Below, piece after piece: positions 35,110 through 46,625 of a stretch of 64,000 nucleotides of DNA. The notes beneath the pieces were generated by a model. That model saw only the letters and a list, made by a program, of their open reading frames with translations. It ran no database searches and had not been told where the DNA came from. The stretch's first letter is position 1. Each line of letters begins with the position of its first letter. The stretch covers positions 32,903,078 to 32,967,077 of the forward strand of contig OZ024902.1 of NCBI GenBank assembly GCA_964017125.1, in the 5' to 3' direction. The translations under genes were made by a program, and so were the position numbers. The DNA is from Flabesymbios commensalis. Lineage: Eukaryota; Annelida; Polychaeta; Terebellida; Flabelligeridae.

Positions 35110-35778
35110 GAAGGGGAGGACGGGGAGAACTAGGACAAGGGAGAACTGGACACCGCTGATAACGTCCTTTGCTTTCTGCCTATCAGCTTCTAGGAAACAT
35201 TTTTCTGTGGCCCTTAGTTGCCTTCACCACTTCTCTCCAGAATCAAATTGCAGACAACTTTGTTAGTACAATGACTAATATTGTTAGTATAAAAAGTCGT
35301 TTTTCTGCCTTTGCGTAAATGTGTAAAACGACTTGAATCTGCATGGTTCCTCACACTTACTGTGTTTGGGGTAAGCTTATCCTTGCTACCTTCTTCGTGG
35401 ATATTTAGAAGATAAATGTGGTTTACTATTTTGATTATTGAGTATGTCTTGTAGGCATGGGGAGAACTGGGACTATACGTAATGGCATGTATGGGGAGAG
35501 CTGGGACATGATGTCCCACTTTTTCCCGTGGGTGTCCCACTTCTCCACATAATGTTCCCACTACTGTATATATTGTATATTAATTGTGTAAATGTGTTCA
35601 TAAACTGTTTGTAACAATTTACATCATTTACATAGGTACATACAATTTACATCATTTACATAGGTACATACAATTTACATCATTTACATAGGTACATACA
35701 AACAGACATAACAGCAACACACAAAGTAGGGTCGAATGACGACAGTAAAATAGTGTCCCAATTCTCCTCGTCCTCCTC
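35110..35778. mobile_element. Inverted-repeat element inserted in the minisatellite
   Basis: The left end, GGGGAGGACGGGGAGAACTA at 35,114, is matched inversely by TCTCCTCGTCCTCCTC near 35,763. Related motifs GGGAGAACTGGGAC and GTCCCACTTCTCC lie inside at 35,460-35,550. It splits a repeat unit between its CATG and TACAGCAC parts, so it inserted after the array formed. Near the right end are three copies of a 29-bp TTTACATCATTTACATAGGT-type repeat (35,622-35,702). No transposase is evident. Confidence 0.7.
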
Positions 35779-36124
35779 TACAGCACACTTAGGTAAGTAT
35801 AACCCGACAACGTCATTTACAACACAAGGTATGTATAACCCGACAACGTCATTTACAGCACAAGGTACGTATAACCCGACAACGTCATGTACAGCACAAG
35901 GTACGTATAACCTGACAACGTCATGTACAACACAAGCTACGTATAACCCGACAACGTCATGTACATCACAAGGTACATATAACCCGTAAACATCATGTAC
36001 AGCACAAAGTATGTATAACTCGGCAACGTCATGCATAGCACAAGGTACGTATAACCAGGCAACGTCATTTACAACACAAGGTACGCAGAGCACGACAACG
36101 TCATGTACGTCACAAGGTACGTTA
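35774..36124 (+). repeat. Splice-donor minisatellite, block 2 (about 9 units)
   Basis: This is a continuation of the array beyond the inserted element, with the variant unit GACAACGTCATGTACAGCAC plus AAGGTACGTATAACCC. The CGACAACGTC form matches the units closest to the true exon (33,500-33,640) more than those in the middle of block 1. Confidence 0.93.
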
Positions 36125-36188
36125 CCGTTGTCAGCAAATAATAATGATGTGACAACTTTAATAGTATGGCTGCTGTTTCAACTATATC

Positions 36189-36510
36189 AGTGGTGCAGGG
36201 GTTAAGGCTGCCTGCTTGGTAAGCGCTGCCTGCTTGGAAAGTCAGAGATCGCGGGTTCGAGCCCCACTCTGGCCTCCAAGTTTCAAAGAATAAAAAAGTT
36301 TCTCTCCCCCCCTACTGACTCGTAAAGATTCGATATTGTGGGGAACCTCCGTGACCCAGAGGTAGCGTGCCAAGCCTCAGACCACCAGGGCACGAATTTC
36401 GAATCATGTGCATGTCATCTCATTCATCTCACCATCGTCAGAGGGCTCTCTCGGTCCAGTTTAGCCTATATGTGCACAAATGTGGCCTAAAACACCATTA
36501 ATTTCATTTT
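36189..36510 (+). mobile_element. SINE with head type B
   Basis: It has GTGGTGCAGGGGTTAAGGCT (A-box), a duplicated GCTGCCTGCTTGG, GCGGGTTCGAGCCCC (B-box) and CACTCTGGCCTCCAAGTTTC, then the shared body with GGGGAACCTCCGTGACCCAG, ACGAATTTCGAATCATGTG and the tail TTTAGCCTATATGTGCAC. It lies directly behind the donor array. Confidence 0.9.
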
Positions 36511-38044
36511 CATGTCACTGTTATATCTAAGACGGGGCTCTTATAGCATAACATATGTCATCATTGTGTATTTTGTGTATTTGGATAAAGGTTTTTTTGT
36601 TGCAGATTACAAATTAAGGGCCTATATCATGAATTTTCAAAATGGCCGCAAATGTGTCAATTTTCACCAATGTACTCAACAAAGTACCGTTTTAACGTTG
36701 CTTTCTACTGTGACAAGTTAAAATATGACAACATTTTACAAGTATAGTGGTAGGATAATATATCACTACAAATATTTCAAAATGTATAAACCCTTCAAGC
36801 GCTAAAAACCGTTTTCAATGCATGTATCAGCAAATTAAATTACTGTTATTCGGAATAAAATATGTGTAAATTCAACATCAACACTTGTAATTTTTGGGTA
36901 TCAAATTACATGTAAGATTTAAAATGTCTAAACCCTTCAAGCGCTATGACCGAATATAATAGTTTTTCATTTTAATAGCAATTTTATTATTGTTTTTCGG
37001 AATAAAAAGTGGGTTTCAACATCAACTCTTTTCAATTGGGTCTTAAATTAAACAAATATGAATATATTTACCCCCTTAAAGTTACGAATCGCGCTAGTGA
37101 AACCCAATTTTAAGTAGGTGTGAATTTAAATAAGCCTACATTTAAACAGTTAGGTACATATGCAGGTAAATAGTTGATGTGGATGTCATTATTGATTGAC
37201 AAATATCAAGCATAATGTTGTATTTGTTTTAAAAATCTGAAATGTGTAATTAATAGACAAGCAACACTGTCACCAACAAGTTTAAAGTTCCAAACTATCG
37301 ACTTTCCCGGAGTTTCCATTGACATTTGAAGGGCCCCATGTAGTAACATGTTAAGCGCCATTAACAGGTTCTCACCGATAACGACGGATTAGAGGTGCTG
37401 AGGTAGAGAAAATTATTGTTTAAAAAATATGAGTTCTACGATCATTATGAAGCACATTTACCTGTATTAGTAATACTAAATAGCAGTTATCAGGTTAACT
37501 GTTAAGTACACATAACATGTAGCGAATCGTAGCGGTAAGTTTACTTGACATGTTCTTACAAAAAATACAATCACAAATCAGAAATGATAAGCACCCTTAA
37601 CATGATTTTACAAAATACCAAGAGTATTGCGTTTGTAATTCTGTCCTTGGTCTTGTGTTTCAATGTAGGCTATATACATGTATACCCAATGTTTCCAAAC
37701 AGCAGGTAGACACCTGTATTCAAAAGAAACAACAAACTAATAATAATGAATTGTCATTGACATGTACACAGCACTGATGAGCCGGCAATATGAAATTGAT
37801 GGACAGCAAATATATCAAGTTACGCATCATGCGGGAAAATTAAACCCTCGTCCAAGGCCTGAGCCTTCAGGTGAACACCTTGTTTCTTGGACACTTACGT
37901 AAGATCAACAGAACAAGGGAGGCCTGGCAGGACTGCCAAAGTTGGCTTCTAACTTTCAGCACGGGTCCAATTTAGAGGCTGATAACCATGATAACAATAA
38001 AATTGTATACGTAACATGAACTGATTTGGTAAAAAGATTAGTGA
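36511..38044. other. Intron sequence; searched for the missing Cys-loop exon
   Basis: No exon with the C-x-M-D-L...P-M-D...C pattern is visible. At 36,785-37,090 the phrases ACCCTTCAAGCGCTA and GGAATAAAA recur twice, a remnant of the AACCCTTT-type elements. Confidence 0.45.
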
Positions 38045-38960
38045 GTGAGATATAATTATATATTGCCTGATCATTCTATATTACTAAACAACTTATATAA
38101 ATATGGTATCAGAGGAATTGCTCATGTTATATATTAGAAGACAGTTTGTTTATGTTAATCACCATTGTTTAGACATGAACGATATCACTTGTGGTGTGCC
38201 CCAGGGATCCATACTTGGACCCCTGCTATTTTCGTTATATGTTAATGATATTGTGGAAGTATCATCTGTTTTAATACCTATATTGTATGTCGATGATAAT
38301 AGCTTATTTCTAATTAGAAACAATATTAATGTATTAATTCACAATATGAATAATGAATTGGTAAAAGTAGTACAATGGTTAAACGGCAATAAGCTATCTT
38401 TAAATATTAAAAAATACTTAAATTGGGCGGAACATATTAACACAGTAAAAACTAAAATCTCGAGAGGAATTGGAAGTTTATGTAAAGCTAGACGTGTATA
38501 AAAAACATCGGTATTGGTTACACTTATACTAGCTTTATCTATCCATATATTAATTATTATTGCATTGAAGTATGGGGTGGAGCTTTTGATAAATATAATA
38601 AATCACTATTTAAAGTTCAGAAAAGGGCTGTTAGAATAAGTAAATCAACCTCATCTTTAGCTCACACTCAACCGATCTTCCATGCATTAAATAATACTGA
38701 CTATGTATAAGATATATGAGTTTAAAGTGTACTTACTTACATTTTCGTAAACAGTTCTGATGTGTATAACCATCCAACTAGACATGCTCATAATCTACGT
38801 GTAACTAATAATCCTGAAACTAAATTAAAAACCCCAGTTTATTAGAGCCGCTGCTATATTAATATGGAATCGTATATCTTTTTATATTGATACCAATTGC
38901 TAGATATGTACCTTTTAATATAAACTTAAGATATATTTATTATACTATAATATTAGAGCC
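38045..38960 (+). mobile_element. LINE fragment with part of the reverse transcriptase
   Basis: Around 38,066 the sequence reads DHSILL, then YKYGIRGIAHV. The main frame at 38,103-38,501 has DITCGVPQGSILGPLLFSL, the catalytic-block variant LYVDDNSLFL and NGNKLSLNIKK. Downstream are degraded C-terminal pieces with EVWGGAFDKYNKSL and FKVQKRAVRI, in shifted frames. It is 5'-truncated, belongs to a different family from the 8.5-kb LINE, and is inactive. It lies in the receptor locus in the same orientation. Confidence 0.85.
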
Positions 38961-39744
38961 CCTTAAATATGATGCCGGCTCATGAATGAATTTGTTTGTT
39001 GCTTAATAATGTATTATTTTTTTCAATCGCACGTTTGATGCTCATAGCACATGTATTATCGGCTCTGTGGATCCACGCACAGGGACATGAGACCCCCTGT
39101 TGAAGTGAAACAGCCCTCTATCACTAAGCATACGTTTCGGTTTAATAATGTTTTGTACACTTTTCTGACAAATATTGATGAAGATCTCCTTGATCGGCCG
39201 CATTACACCATAACATGGTACGAAGTATTTATTACGAAATGCATTATTGGGTCTATTCATCAGTTTGCATTGTAAAAGCACTACTTTATTTGTATATGTA
39301 AACATTATTATTATCATGTACTAACTAGGCACCGATAACTGCATATTTTCCCACCATGTTGTCAACATTGTAAAAACCAGGTCCAAAGGCTTCTCGGCTG
39401 GCATTCATTTTATATTTTCTGCAGTTGTTTAAAACCCCATGCTACCGTTAATTAAAACAATACATAAGTACATAATTACATATATGTGATATTCTTTTTA
39501 ATGCTGTACTAGTGTCTGAAGATAAATGAAAGTAAATTAAAAATAACATGGTAATACAACATGAAAATTTATAAAACATAAATAAACATGGTAATTTAAA
39601 CTATTTCATATTTTTTATTTCGTGCAGGCTTAGGAATTATATGTGGTTCATCATATTTTCACCGGTTACTTTTATGCTTCACCTTCAGCTCTCATTGAAG
39701 TAGTTGATAATATACCTGGTTTCAGCTCCTGTTCTAATCACGTT

Positions 39745-40830
39745 TTATTTTCTCGCATTATATTTTAAGCCGTAACAACTGTACAGTATACACAGCTCCT
39801 TCTTCCTCAAAGTTTTGAGGTAGTGTTCTTTTTCTGAAATAGACGTCGGAAGTGAATTATGACACTCCATGCGATCTTCTTCAGTGGCTATAGTTTCCAT
39901 GGTCAATTTTACTCTCTTTCCTATTTTCTTGTTGTTTTCCGGAGCAGATCGTAGAGATGTTGTGGGTGGCATATTATAATCGGAACTGTTATTCATTCTT
40001 CCTCCCTTTAGATATATATATATTTTTCTATGAGCTTCGTTTTTTTCTATTCTTTGTTTTGCTCGATAAGATTTTCGGAACTGTGCTGCCGACATATTAC
40101 AGTATTTGTCGACAACATTGCCATACATATATAGAAATATATGAACGTGTTTCTGAACAGTATTTTCGTCAACGATAGTTTCTAACTGTAGGGTGAAGAG
40201 GTTTAGCCACTATTCACGGAGAGAAGGGTTTATTTTTCATTTTTTTCCTGAAATAATGATATCATTCTTGTCCATGTAAATTCATATTTTCGTGGGTCTC
40301 TGAATTTACCAGTGACTCATCAAGTGCTTTGAAGAAAACAAAAGCATTGTCTGTTGTGTGAGCGAGACCAGAAGCGATGTTTTGTTTCCGTTGAATTTCA
40401 TGAAGTGTCTCTTTTTGAAGTGTTCTGTGCATGTCAATTGGTCCAAATAATTTACTTCCAAATATAGTTTTTCTACAATTATTTTATATTTTAAGTTATA
40501 CAAATTCAATCTTATTCTACATTTCCTGGCATATCTTCTGGTAGCTTTTTTGTCATCGTTATAATGAAGCTCGGACACTATATGCTATGCAGAAAAACGC
40601 CCGTCGCCAATGCCTGCCCAACTGTGAATAGTCTGTCCACGAAATAGCAAGGATGATGCGATACCACTAGTGGCTGTTATGGCTACATTTTACCCCTTCT
40701 TGATAAATCAGATCGGATGTTGATAATCAGTGTCGTCTTTCCTGTGCCTGCTTGACCTAATAAAGGCCCCTAATCATATTATGTCCTGCAATAGCAGCTG
40801 TTTTGCATTCCTCAATAACTTCCATTTTTT
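39745..40830 (-). pseudogene. PIF1-like helicase fragment with an unknown C-terminal partner
   Basis: Reading down the - strand from about 40,827 there is MEVIEECKTAAIAGHNM, then the Walker A GQAGTGKTTLI, ITATSGIASSLLFRGQTIH and SWAGIGDGRF, all typical of PIF1-family helicases. The following region to 40,306 is diverged. A separate frame at 39,745-40,128 (QFRKSYRAKQRIEKNEAHRK ... LKTLRKKELCILYSCYGL) is unrecognised. PIF1-like helicases occur as host genes and in Helitrons and other mobile DNA; no other Helitron domain is seen. The copy is broken. Confidence 0.65.
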
Positions 40831-42072
40831 ATAACATTGTGTGTGCGTGCGTTGTAGACGCGTGTGAAGAAACAATGTGTGAGATAAATATTAAGAACAT
40901 TTACTTAATGTGCTTGTACACGAAACGTATGCTTAATGCAATACACAGTAATCACTCCACGGGACGATGGGAAAGTTTCCATAGAAAATTTGTGGTCCTA
41001 GCATCTCCAATATATACTACTTTAACATTGATAAACATGAATAAAGAGCTGCAAACACAATTGTAAAAATATAACACACTTATTAAAATTAAATGTATAT
41101 GTACACCTATTATTATTCTTTGATAATTTAACATTATTAAAACAAACGTAATGAGTTTTGTTCGCGACCAGCTATTACATGTGATCCTTGCATCACTTAT
41201 CGTACATGTACTTATCGTACTTATCGTACCTTGATCGCTTCGACCAGGTTGACGACAACAATTTGTAAAGGTGACCACCATTTTGCCCAAATTACCATAC
41301 GAACTAGAAGCCAATTAGCGTTAAATAGAACAAGTTTGGATGCCATTGCCTATTTTGCCTTTCTCCAAAACTGATATGATCGTTATAATGGATTGAAAGT
41401 ACGAGGTTTGATGGATTTCCGGCGATATTTTAAAAATCATCTTCTACAAATTATTGTGAAAATATATTTGGATTTTAATACCGACAGCCTGTGTTGATAC
41501 AACATTGGCAAATAGTGCATAAGAGTGAGTTTAATAGCGTGGGTGAGAATTCTGCACAATTGTGTACAAATCCATGTCCACCCTTTATGACTCTTTTGAT
41601 GATGGGGGACTGTTTCACTTCACCTGGGGTATCATGTCCCTGTGGATCCACGAGGCTGTACCTTACACTTAAGCAAGTGGCGTTCCTATCATATCTACAT
41701 ATCGGATCTACATATAATGATTGTAACTAATGAGAGGACATATAAAGTCACCCGATAGTCTGTCCTATTTGTTATACTGTTTATCAATATTGTTATGTAT
41801 GTTGTTAATATCTAGGTATTGCATATCTTCTATGAGTATTGATCAGCTATATCTGTATTAGCTTTTTCAGTATTATTAACATTATTTAAGTCAATGCTTT
41901 GTTAATATACATTTATGACAATAAATAATCGTGAATCTTGCACCTAACTTTTTTATTCACCCCGAGGTACGAAGCAATTCACTCCTCAAGGTGAATAAAA
42001 ATGAAAAAAATGAGTCGAAGATATGAGATATCAACACGTCTACATTTGATTAATATACTGTTTGTTTGGCAG
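40831..42072. other. Intron sequence without recognised exon
   Basis: No receptor exon was found. The frame at 41,411 reads LMDFRRYF, which superficially resembles the Cys-loop core, but both cysteines and the Pro-Met-Asp are missing. Three TTATCGTAC repeats lie at 41,196-41,230. Confidence 0.4.
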
Positions 42073-42204
42073 ATGGCTACAGCAGTGATACTGTGCGGCT
42101 ACAGTGGAACGCCAACAGTTTTTTTGTTCACAAAGAGCTGACGGTTCCTCAGTATACTCTGAAGGAGATACGAACGACCAGCTGCCTGCACAACTCTACA
42201 ACAG
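42073..42204 (+). CDS. Receptor exon: after the Cys-loop (132 bp)
   Basis: It reads (x)-GYSSDTVRLQWNANSFFV, then HKELTVPQYTLKEIRTTSC and LHNSTTG. This matches the GYT..D....W......L.LPQF.L......C....TG exon of glycine/GABA-A subunits, including the Cys and the TG end. The acceptor is TTTGTTTGGCAG and the donor is ACAG|GTGACC at 42,205. It enters and leaves in phase 1, as in the vertebrate genes. Confidence 0.88.
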
Positions 42205-43167
42205 GTGACCCATTCTATGGTATCATTATCTCTGCTTGGGACCCCTTACAGCACAAGGATCGACATTAGACTCCAGAATCTGACGTCTAAAGTAGATTCA
42301 CGCACTGTAAAGAACTAAAACATTTATGATGATTTCAAATTGAAATAAACCCTTTGGTCTCTATGTTTATTATAAAGTATTTCAGCGTTGTAAGGGTTAA
42401 GCTAACGCTTCGCGAACGTGCCACCAGAAGGTAAGGCGAGCACGATGTTTTATTTATAACAGAAGGGCATATTTAGTCGTCCTGTAGTTACCATGTTTGT
42501 CTTAATCATGTTAATGCGAATGTCGGTCAAATATTCTCATACGCTTCCGCTAGATGAGCCTCAGAGAATAGTATATAACACCATTGAATCGTCTAATATG
42601 CAGGCTGGGACATATCACAAGTTGACTCCATGATGATCCCATTCAATGGAACAAGATTTGATAAGTTGTGCACATCATTAGTGTATACCTCATGATATAG
42701 TAAAATGTAACTTAACCCATACAGAAATCTCACGTCTGCAGACGTCAGATTTACAGCTTGTATTTATATGATATATATATTTTTTTCAAATTATGTCAAA
42801 TGGTGCATATATGCCTCACTAAGTATTAACCCTTAAAGTGTAAAGTAAACCCTTAGAGCTCTAATATTGTGCACCCATTTGAAGCTGTGTCTCGCTACCG
42901 CGCTACGCAATAAGTGGCTAAAAATAATTACATAATTATGTTCAATTGCAATCAAAAAATATGACAATCTAGCAATTTTAATGCTCCTTTCTCATTCAAA
43001 TTATCTTGTTTGAATGGAAAATGAAAAAAGGCTTAAAACGTCTATAGACTTTAAGGGCTCAGGAACAACTTAGTGTGACTGATATAATTAGTATGAATGA
43101 TACAAGATTTTAACCCTTTGGCTGCTAATCACGGCAATAGTCGGTTTCAATCCGTTTTATTATTCCA
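42205..43167. other. Intron lacking the expected TM1-TM2 exon
   Basis: The family requires an exon of over 200 bp with TM1 and TM2 between 42,204 and 43,630. All three forward frames here are closed at short intervals and no hydrophobic helix pair or PARV.LG-like motif is seen. The stretch holds degraded AACCCTT-type and CACTTGAAGTTG-type elements (42,830-43,060). Confidence 0.6.
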
Positions 43168-43417
43168 TTAACCCTTTAAGCCATCATGATGCATAAAAGC
43201 ATCATTTTACATCCTTGAAAACTGCCTTAATTGTCCTACAACCAAGGGTTTTAATACGAAAATTTCCATGAAACTGGTTTACCAATACATAGGAATTTTC
43301 TTTAATTTTAAACCACATTATATCATCTTCATCCACTACAAGTCGAGAATTGCGGCAGCAATTCGCGGCTTGTTGTGTATGTGGATGACAATGGTACATT
43401 CAGGTTTGAAAGGGTCA
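43168..43417 (+). mobile_element. MITE family with TTAACCCTTT ends, copy 2
   Basis: It starts TTAACCCTTTAAGCCATCAT and ends TTTGAAAGGGTCAA. The interior matches the copy at 26,050 (inverted): AAAATTTCCATGAAACTGGT, TTACCAATACAT and TCATCTTCATCCACTACAAG. Its centre folds as CGAGAATTGCGGCAGCAATT and GCGGCTTG. Confidence 0.85.
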
Positions 43418-43629
43418 AAGCACTGTTATTGTGAATACAATTACGGTTTGAACATCAATAATTGTATTTTGTCAAATTTCGCACCACGTGAGTTTTTAGA
43501 TCGCGGTAGTGAGACACAACCTCAATTGGTCGAAAATGTGAAAAAAAATAACTGAACGGGATAAGGGTTAAGCAGGCTTATTTCCTAGTTATGCATGTAT
43601 ACTGCACTAGTTGTTTACTATGTTTTCAG

Positions 43630-43833
43630 GTGGGAGTACCTGCAAACATTGAAGTGTGGTTAGCTTTCTGTGTTTTCCTTGTATTGACTTCTCTGTTGGA
43701 GCTGGCACTGGTTCATGTGCTCCTTGGTGCAGTACCAGCTAAACTAGCTCATGTCTGGTATGACGAAGACCGTACAGAAAGAACAGATTCTAATGGCGTT
43801 GTCGAATTGGACGACAAATCACTAACAGAACTG
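43630..43833 (+). CDS. Receptor exon: TM3 and start of the cytoplasmic loop (204 bp)
   Basis: It reads VGVPANIEVWLAFCVFLVL, TSLLELALVHVLLG, then charged AHVWYDEDRTERTDSNG and VVELDDKSLTEL. The first part is the third membrane helix with the A..IW...C..F.....LE.A pattern of the family. The acceptor is CTATGTTTTCAG and the donor CTG|GTGAGT at 43,834. It is phase 0 on both sides, as expected for the exon that follows the TM1-TM2 exon. Confidence 0.88.
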
Positions 43834-44506
43834 GTGAGTAAATTTCATGCAGGATGATATATCTAATTTTAGATAATTGTATAGGTTTACAAAAGAAGTG
43901 TAATTGATGAATTACAAACCGTCAACAGGTCAAAAGTTCGTAATGAATATTTGATGTATGTAGCTTACCATCAGAAATTTGTGAGTTATATGCATTTTTT
44001 ACAATTTACGGGAGCTCGTTTTGGGACGTATACGTATTATGATTTGTATAAAAAATATAGTCTGTTTTGGATGTTGGTGAATAAATAATGGAACAAGGGA
44101 CAGATAGAAATTGAGGTGAAGGAATGGATGCAATGGACCTTTAGTGACCATGCGTTAAATATGTGCCTATATTCTTCAACAATTTCAGGCAGACATTTAG
44201 TAGAACGTTTATTTTGATAAGTTACTTGAAAAAATATATTGGTAATCTATGTAGGATTAGAGCTACAGCATTCACCTTACGGAAGTAAGCTTGCTGTTAC
44301 AAATGTACGCCTGTATTATCCCAGAAACCACGTGACGCTGACTAGGCCTATATGCTGCCTCAATGTTGGGTCAGCGTCGCAGATTGTGACCCAACATTGA
44401 TCCAACAAAGGGTGAATCTCTCGTTTTTCTGAGACGTATATTTTAAACCTTTTTAAACTTCTTTTCTGTTTGAACAATTTGTAGAGAAGACGAATCCGTA
44501 CATCAG

Positions 44507-44644
44507 CGTATGATCCAGAATAGAAGATTTGCGGATGCCAGGGCAGCTGATAGGACAGGAACAGTTTTGGATATTGTATGTGCACTTGTTTTCCCGGTCG
44601 TGTTTGTAATATTTAACATAATTTATTGGAGTGTTTATCATTAG
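44507..44644 (+). CDS. Receptor terminal exon: TM4 and stop
   Basis: It reads RMIQNRRFADARAADRTGT, then VLDIVCALVFPVVFVIFNI and IYWSVYH before TAG. The F.....FN..YW pattern is the fourth membrane helix of glycine/GABA-A subunits and the short tail fits. The start is uncertain. CATCAG before 44,507 gives the phase 0 required by the previous exon but has a weak pyrimidine tract. TTGTAG before 44,485 has a better tract but the wrong phase unless another exon lies between. A possible poly(A) signal AATAAA lies at about 44,828. Confidence 0.8.
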   Translation, partial: RMIQNRRFADARAADRTGTVLDIVCALVFPVVFVIFNIIYWSVYH

Positions 44645-45690
44645 TACCTCCCATGGATAAACTTATTCATGGATGTAATATTATTGAGTATGCATAGTTA
44701 TCGGTATTATATTATTATTTCAGCAATAACACGTTTGTTAATAATGCGCAATTATTGAAAATTCAGTTGATAATTTAGCCTAATATTATAACATGCGAAT
44801 ATCATGTATACTCGTAATGCTGAGTTAAATAAATTATGCATAAAAACATTTATTACAGTGTTTGATTATCAATATGCACATAATTCATAAATCACTTCAT
44901 TATTATTATTATTATTAATATGGGTGTTTTTTGTTGCATTTAGATATGAGTATAGCACTAGAATTCCAGAATTTGTGTCAATTATTCAAAGCAAACAAAC
45001 TGATTTTCATTGAAAAATGACTTAAAGGGATTATGATGTCGTGATTTATTAGTTAACATGGTTAAGGTGCTTCTTAAATTGTTTTTTCTCACTACATTAA
45101 TTTTTTTTATTAACGATAATTTACTAAGGTACATTCGTTACATTAAGCAAAATTGTAAATACATTGAATGCAGATGTTGACGTGCTATTTTGTATTTATG
45201 CAGACTTTTATAATACTACTTATATAATATAAGAATCACGATGTCGAGGAATGGGTGGCTTTTCCATAAAAAGATCCGAAATAGCATGAAATTAATATTA
45301 TTTTGTCAGGTTACTAATAAAGATGATGATTTTTCTAGCTGACTGAATTGAAAATAATGGGTCGTCAATTATTCGGAAAAGGTGCCGATCTATAATATGG
45401 TAAAAAAATAACATGTATTATTTCATGGTGTATTAACAAAAACAGAAATTGAATATAAATTCTAATTAATATTCACGATTTTTTGCCAACCCATCTCTCC
45501 CTCAATATTATGATAGGCCCCAGAATAGCATCAGATGTAATATTGAATCCCCCATATCAATATAATGACTTTAAAATCACTCTAACACACCAAAAACAAG
45601 ATTACTTTGATTTTATATGTTCACTTGATATAGTCAACAACTGTTTCCGCTTCCATTGTATGGTATGATATCACACATAATTAAGATGTG
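44645..45690. other. AT-rich DNA 3' of the receptor
   Basis: No gene seen. A short (ATT)n run lies at 44,900-44,917. Confidence 0.4.
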
Positions 45691-45699
45691 GCCTAAAAA

Positions 45700-46012
45700 G
45701 CCCATAAGCAACAGCCTAAAATAGCCGTAACATAACTCACAACAATACATAATATCCATAACATATCTCACAACAGTACATAATATCCGTACCATGATTC
45801 ACAGCAATACATAATAGCCGTAACATAACTCACAACAATACATAATATCCGTAGCATAAATCACAAACATACATAATAGTCGTAAACTAGCTCACAACAA
45901 TACATACTAGCCGTAACATAGCTCACAACAATACATAATAGCCGTAACATAACTCACAACAATACATAATTAGTCGTAACATAACTCACAACAATCCATA
46001 ATAGTCGTTCAT
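45700..46012. repeat. 31-bp minisatellite, block 1
   Basis: About ten units of AGCCGTAACATAACTCACAA plus CAATACATAAT. The block ends AATAGTCGTTCATTAAAGCA and runs into CACAATCAGG, the same junction that ends block 2. Confidence 0.93.
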
Positions 46013-46625
46013 TAAAGCAACACAATCAGGCTGAGATCATAAATCATAAATCTATCTAGACCACTCGATGTATTATTGAATAATATTTGAACCCTTTAGC
46101 TCAAGATGCTTTTTAGCAAATGCCTCTGTAATGTCAACTAATTATTTATGATGAATAATTTTATTCATTATTATTGGTGATGGATTGGTCTCAGTACAAT
46201 AGCTAGTAATGTCATGGTGAGGGGTAAATTAGCTTATGTTTAAATTATTCAAGATGGCGTCCATGATGGCAACCAGTGTACATAGTCAGATTTAAGAAAT
46301 TGTGTAAATTTGGTAATATTAGCTAAACTTTTCTTTTGCAATACATCATTGCAATTATTTTGGTAGTGAATGAGTCCATCTGGACCGCTCCAAGACAATT
46401 TTGAACAATATTCGACACTTTTAGCACAAAAATTTCCATTTTGCGACAAAAATATGAAAAAAATGCCCGTCATCTCTATGTTATTGTTGAACAAGCTCTC
46501 TAAGCTTTCCGGCTGTTTAATTCTAGGTATGGGGCTGATTTTTTTTTTTTTTTTGGGGGGGGTATAGCTACAGTGTCTTTGATAGATAGAATATCTCTGT
46601 AATTAATCATATAAAAAAAGTTTTA

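Larger units (their letters stand above)
25703..44644 (+). pseudogene. Cys-loop ligand-gated channel gene, glycine/GABA-A-receptor-like (incomplete locus)
   Basis: This is a pentameric neurotransmitter-gated channel subunit of the plasma membrane. Readable exons are 25,703-25,770, 33,128-33,423, 42,073-42,204, 43,630-43,833 and a terminal exon from about 44,507 to the TAG at 44,642. Donor and acceptor sites are canonical. Exon order and phases match vertebrate glycine-receptor genes, and the first exon is 68 bp as in that family. TM3 and TM4 resemble the anion-channel branch, but TM2, which decides ion selectivity, is not present. The 5' exons, the Cys-loop exon (expected in 36.1-42.0 kb) and the TM1-TM2 exon (expected in 42.2-43.6 kb) were searched by eye and not found. 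It is either a decaying gene or a locus with assembly losses. The readable exons themselves have no stops. Confidence 0.75.

Noticed and set aside
33538-35133. A 531-residue His/Arg/Asn-rich open frame, and matching long frames on the other strand
   Set aside because: All arise from the 36/30-bp donor minisatellite, which stays open in several frames at once because its period is a multiple of three. The frame is not that of the upstream receptor exon.
23648-36124. CRISPR-like arrays
   Set aside because: The units are contiguous minisatellites with no unique spacers, in an animal genome.
41411-41485. LMDFRRYF as the missing Cys-loop exon
   Set aside because: Both defining cysteines and the Pro-Met-Asp pattern are absent and no splice sites fit.
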